A DNA stretch of 6,255 bases from positions 1 to 6,255 of the forward strand of contig JAYVEG010000061.1 in the NCBI GenBank assembly GCA_043748985.1. The letters are read 5' to 3'. This document shows, piece by piece, positions 6,069 to 6,255 of the stretch. A program made the translations under genes and the position numbers. A model generated the notes under the pieces. It did not search any database. It was not told the origin of the DNA and was given only the letters and a program-made list of their open reading frames with translations. This stretch comes from JBBROS01 sp043748985 (lineage in GTDB: Bacteria; Pseudomonadota; Alphaproteobacteria; Acetobacterales; Acetobacteraceae). Every line of letters begins with the position of its first letter. Position 1 is the first letter of the stretch.

Positions 6069-6255
6069 TCACGCAACGCCGGCAGCGTAGCCATCGCGCT
6101 GCGGATCAGCCCCGCCTTCCAGCGCCCCGTCCCACCGGGCAATGCCATGCAGCCCGGCGAAGGCGTAACTGACCGGCGACCGCTTCACCGCATAGCCCAT
6201 GTCGGCCAGTGCGGACTCCGTGCGGCGCGGGATGCGGTTGCTGATGTCGATCACA
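6069..6255 (-). CDS. Gamma-glutamyltransferase, C-terminal end (partial)
   Basis: Only the last 61 codons are in the window; the gene begins beyond the right edge. The segment contains RIPRRTESALADMGYAVKR, then SYAFAGLHGIARWDG, then LEGGADPQRDGYAAGVA and stop. The GGADPxRDG ending, preceded by an AI/GIA strand and a short-helix region around RIP, is the typical C-terminus of gamma-glutamyltranspeptidases, N-terminal nucleophile enzymes that cleave or transfer the gamma-glutamyl group of glutathione and related compounds, usually in the periplasm. The catalytic Thr and the processing site are outside the window, so activity cannot be judged. The stop TGA overlaps an in-frame GTG of the next gene (GTGA), but that GTG is probably not its real start. 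Confidence 0.82.
   Translation of the reverse strand, partial: VIDISNRIPRRTESALADMGYAVKRSPVSYAFAGLHGIARWDGALEGGADPQRDGYAAGVA

Noticed and set aside
5962..6072. Longer eipB-like start at GTG 6072, overlapping the gamma-glutamyltransferase stop as GTGA.
   Set aside because: It would place 37 residues before a clear signal peptide, with no ribosome binding site of note; ATG 5961 has GGAG and the right length.
6047..6072. Inverted repeat GTGACG/CGTCAC at the gamma-glutamyltransferase stop as a terminator.
   Set aside because: The stem is only 6 bp with a 14-nt loop and no T-run; likely chance.
5146..6090. A 314-residue plus-strand open frame opposite the eipB-like gene.
   Set aside because: It is Arg/His/Gly-rich with no recognisable motif, as expected for the complement of a high-GC gene.

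Overview
The window is high-GC DNA with strong G/C preference at third codon positions. It is most likely from an alphaproteobacterium, perhaps of the Rhodospirillales or Acetobacteraceae type. That placement is an inference from three things: an EipB/DUF1849 gene (a family largely confined to Alphaproteobacteria), an EcfG-type promoter pattern, and close similarity to proteobacterial Paa proteins. I see no insertion sequence, CRISPR array, tRNA, rRNA or phage gene.

Left (1-560): a hairpin at 61-88 lies just past the stop of a minus-strand gene at 96-437. That gene encodes a small CsbD-like stress protein with a C-terminal membrane segment. A divergent control region of about 140 bp follows. 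Towards the left it carries GGAAC-N17-GTT, the pattern of the alphaproteobacterial general stress sigma factor EcfG. Towards the right it carries TTGACA-N17-TATCCC, a housekeeping-type promoter for the paa operon.

Centre (579-4255): a complete, tightly packed paaABCDE operon on the plus strand. It encodes the multicomponent phenylacetyl-CoA 1,2-epoxidase. PaaA is the catalytic diiron subunit, PaaC its metal-free structural partner, PaaB a small bridging subunit, PaaE the FAD/[2Fe-2S] NADPH reductase, and PaaD an accessory Fe-S maturation factor. Together they convert phenylacetyl-CoA to the ring 1,2-epoxide using O2 and NADPH. Successive genes overlap (ATGA, TAATG, a 7-bp overlap), except that paaE probably starts at a GTG with its own strong ribosome binding site. 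The rest of the pathway (paaK, paaG, paaZ, paaJ, paaH, a regulator) is not in the window, and both flanking genes are unrelated, so the epoxidase genes stand as an isolated unit.

Right (4252-6255): after an 18-bp convergent gap with a hairpin spanning both stop codons come three minus-strand genes. Read in their own direction they are the C-terminal end of a gamma-glutamyltransferase running off the right edge, a periplasmic EipB-family envelope protein with a signal peptide, and a short-chain dehydrogenase coupled to it by TGATG.

I found no new multi-gene system. The most useful observations are the EcfG-like promoter on the CsbD gene, start-site corrections for paaE, paaD and eipB, the DECGH variant next to the PaaA diiron site, and the symmetric hairpin over two convergent stop codons.
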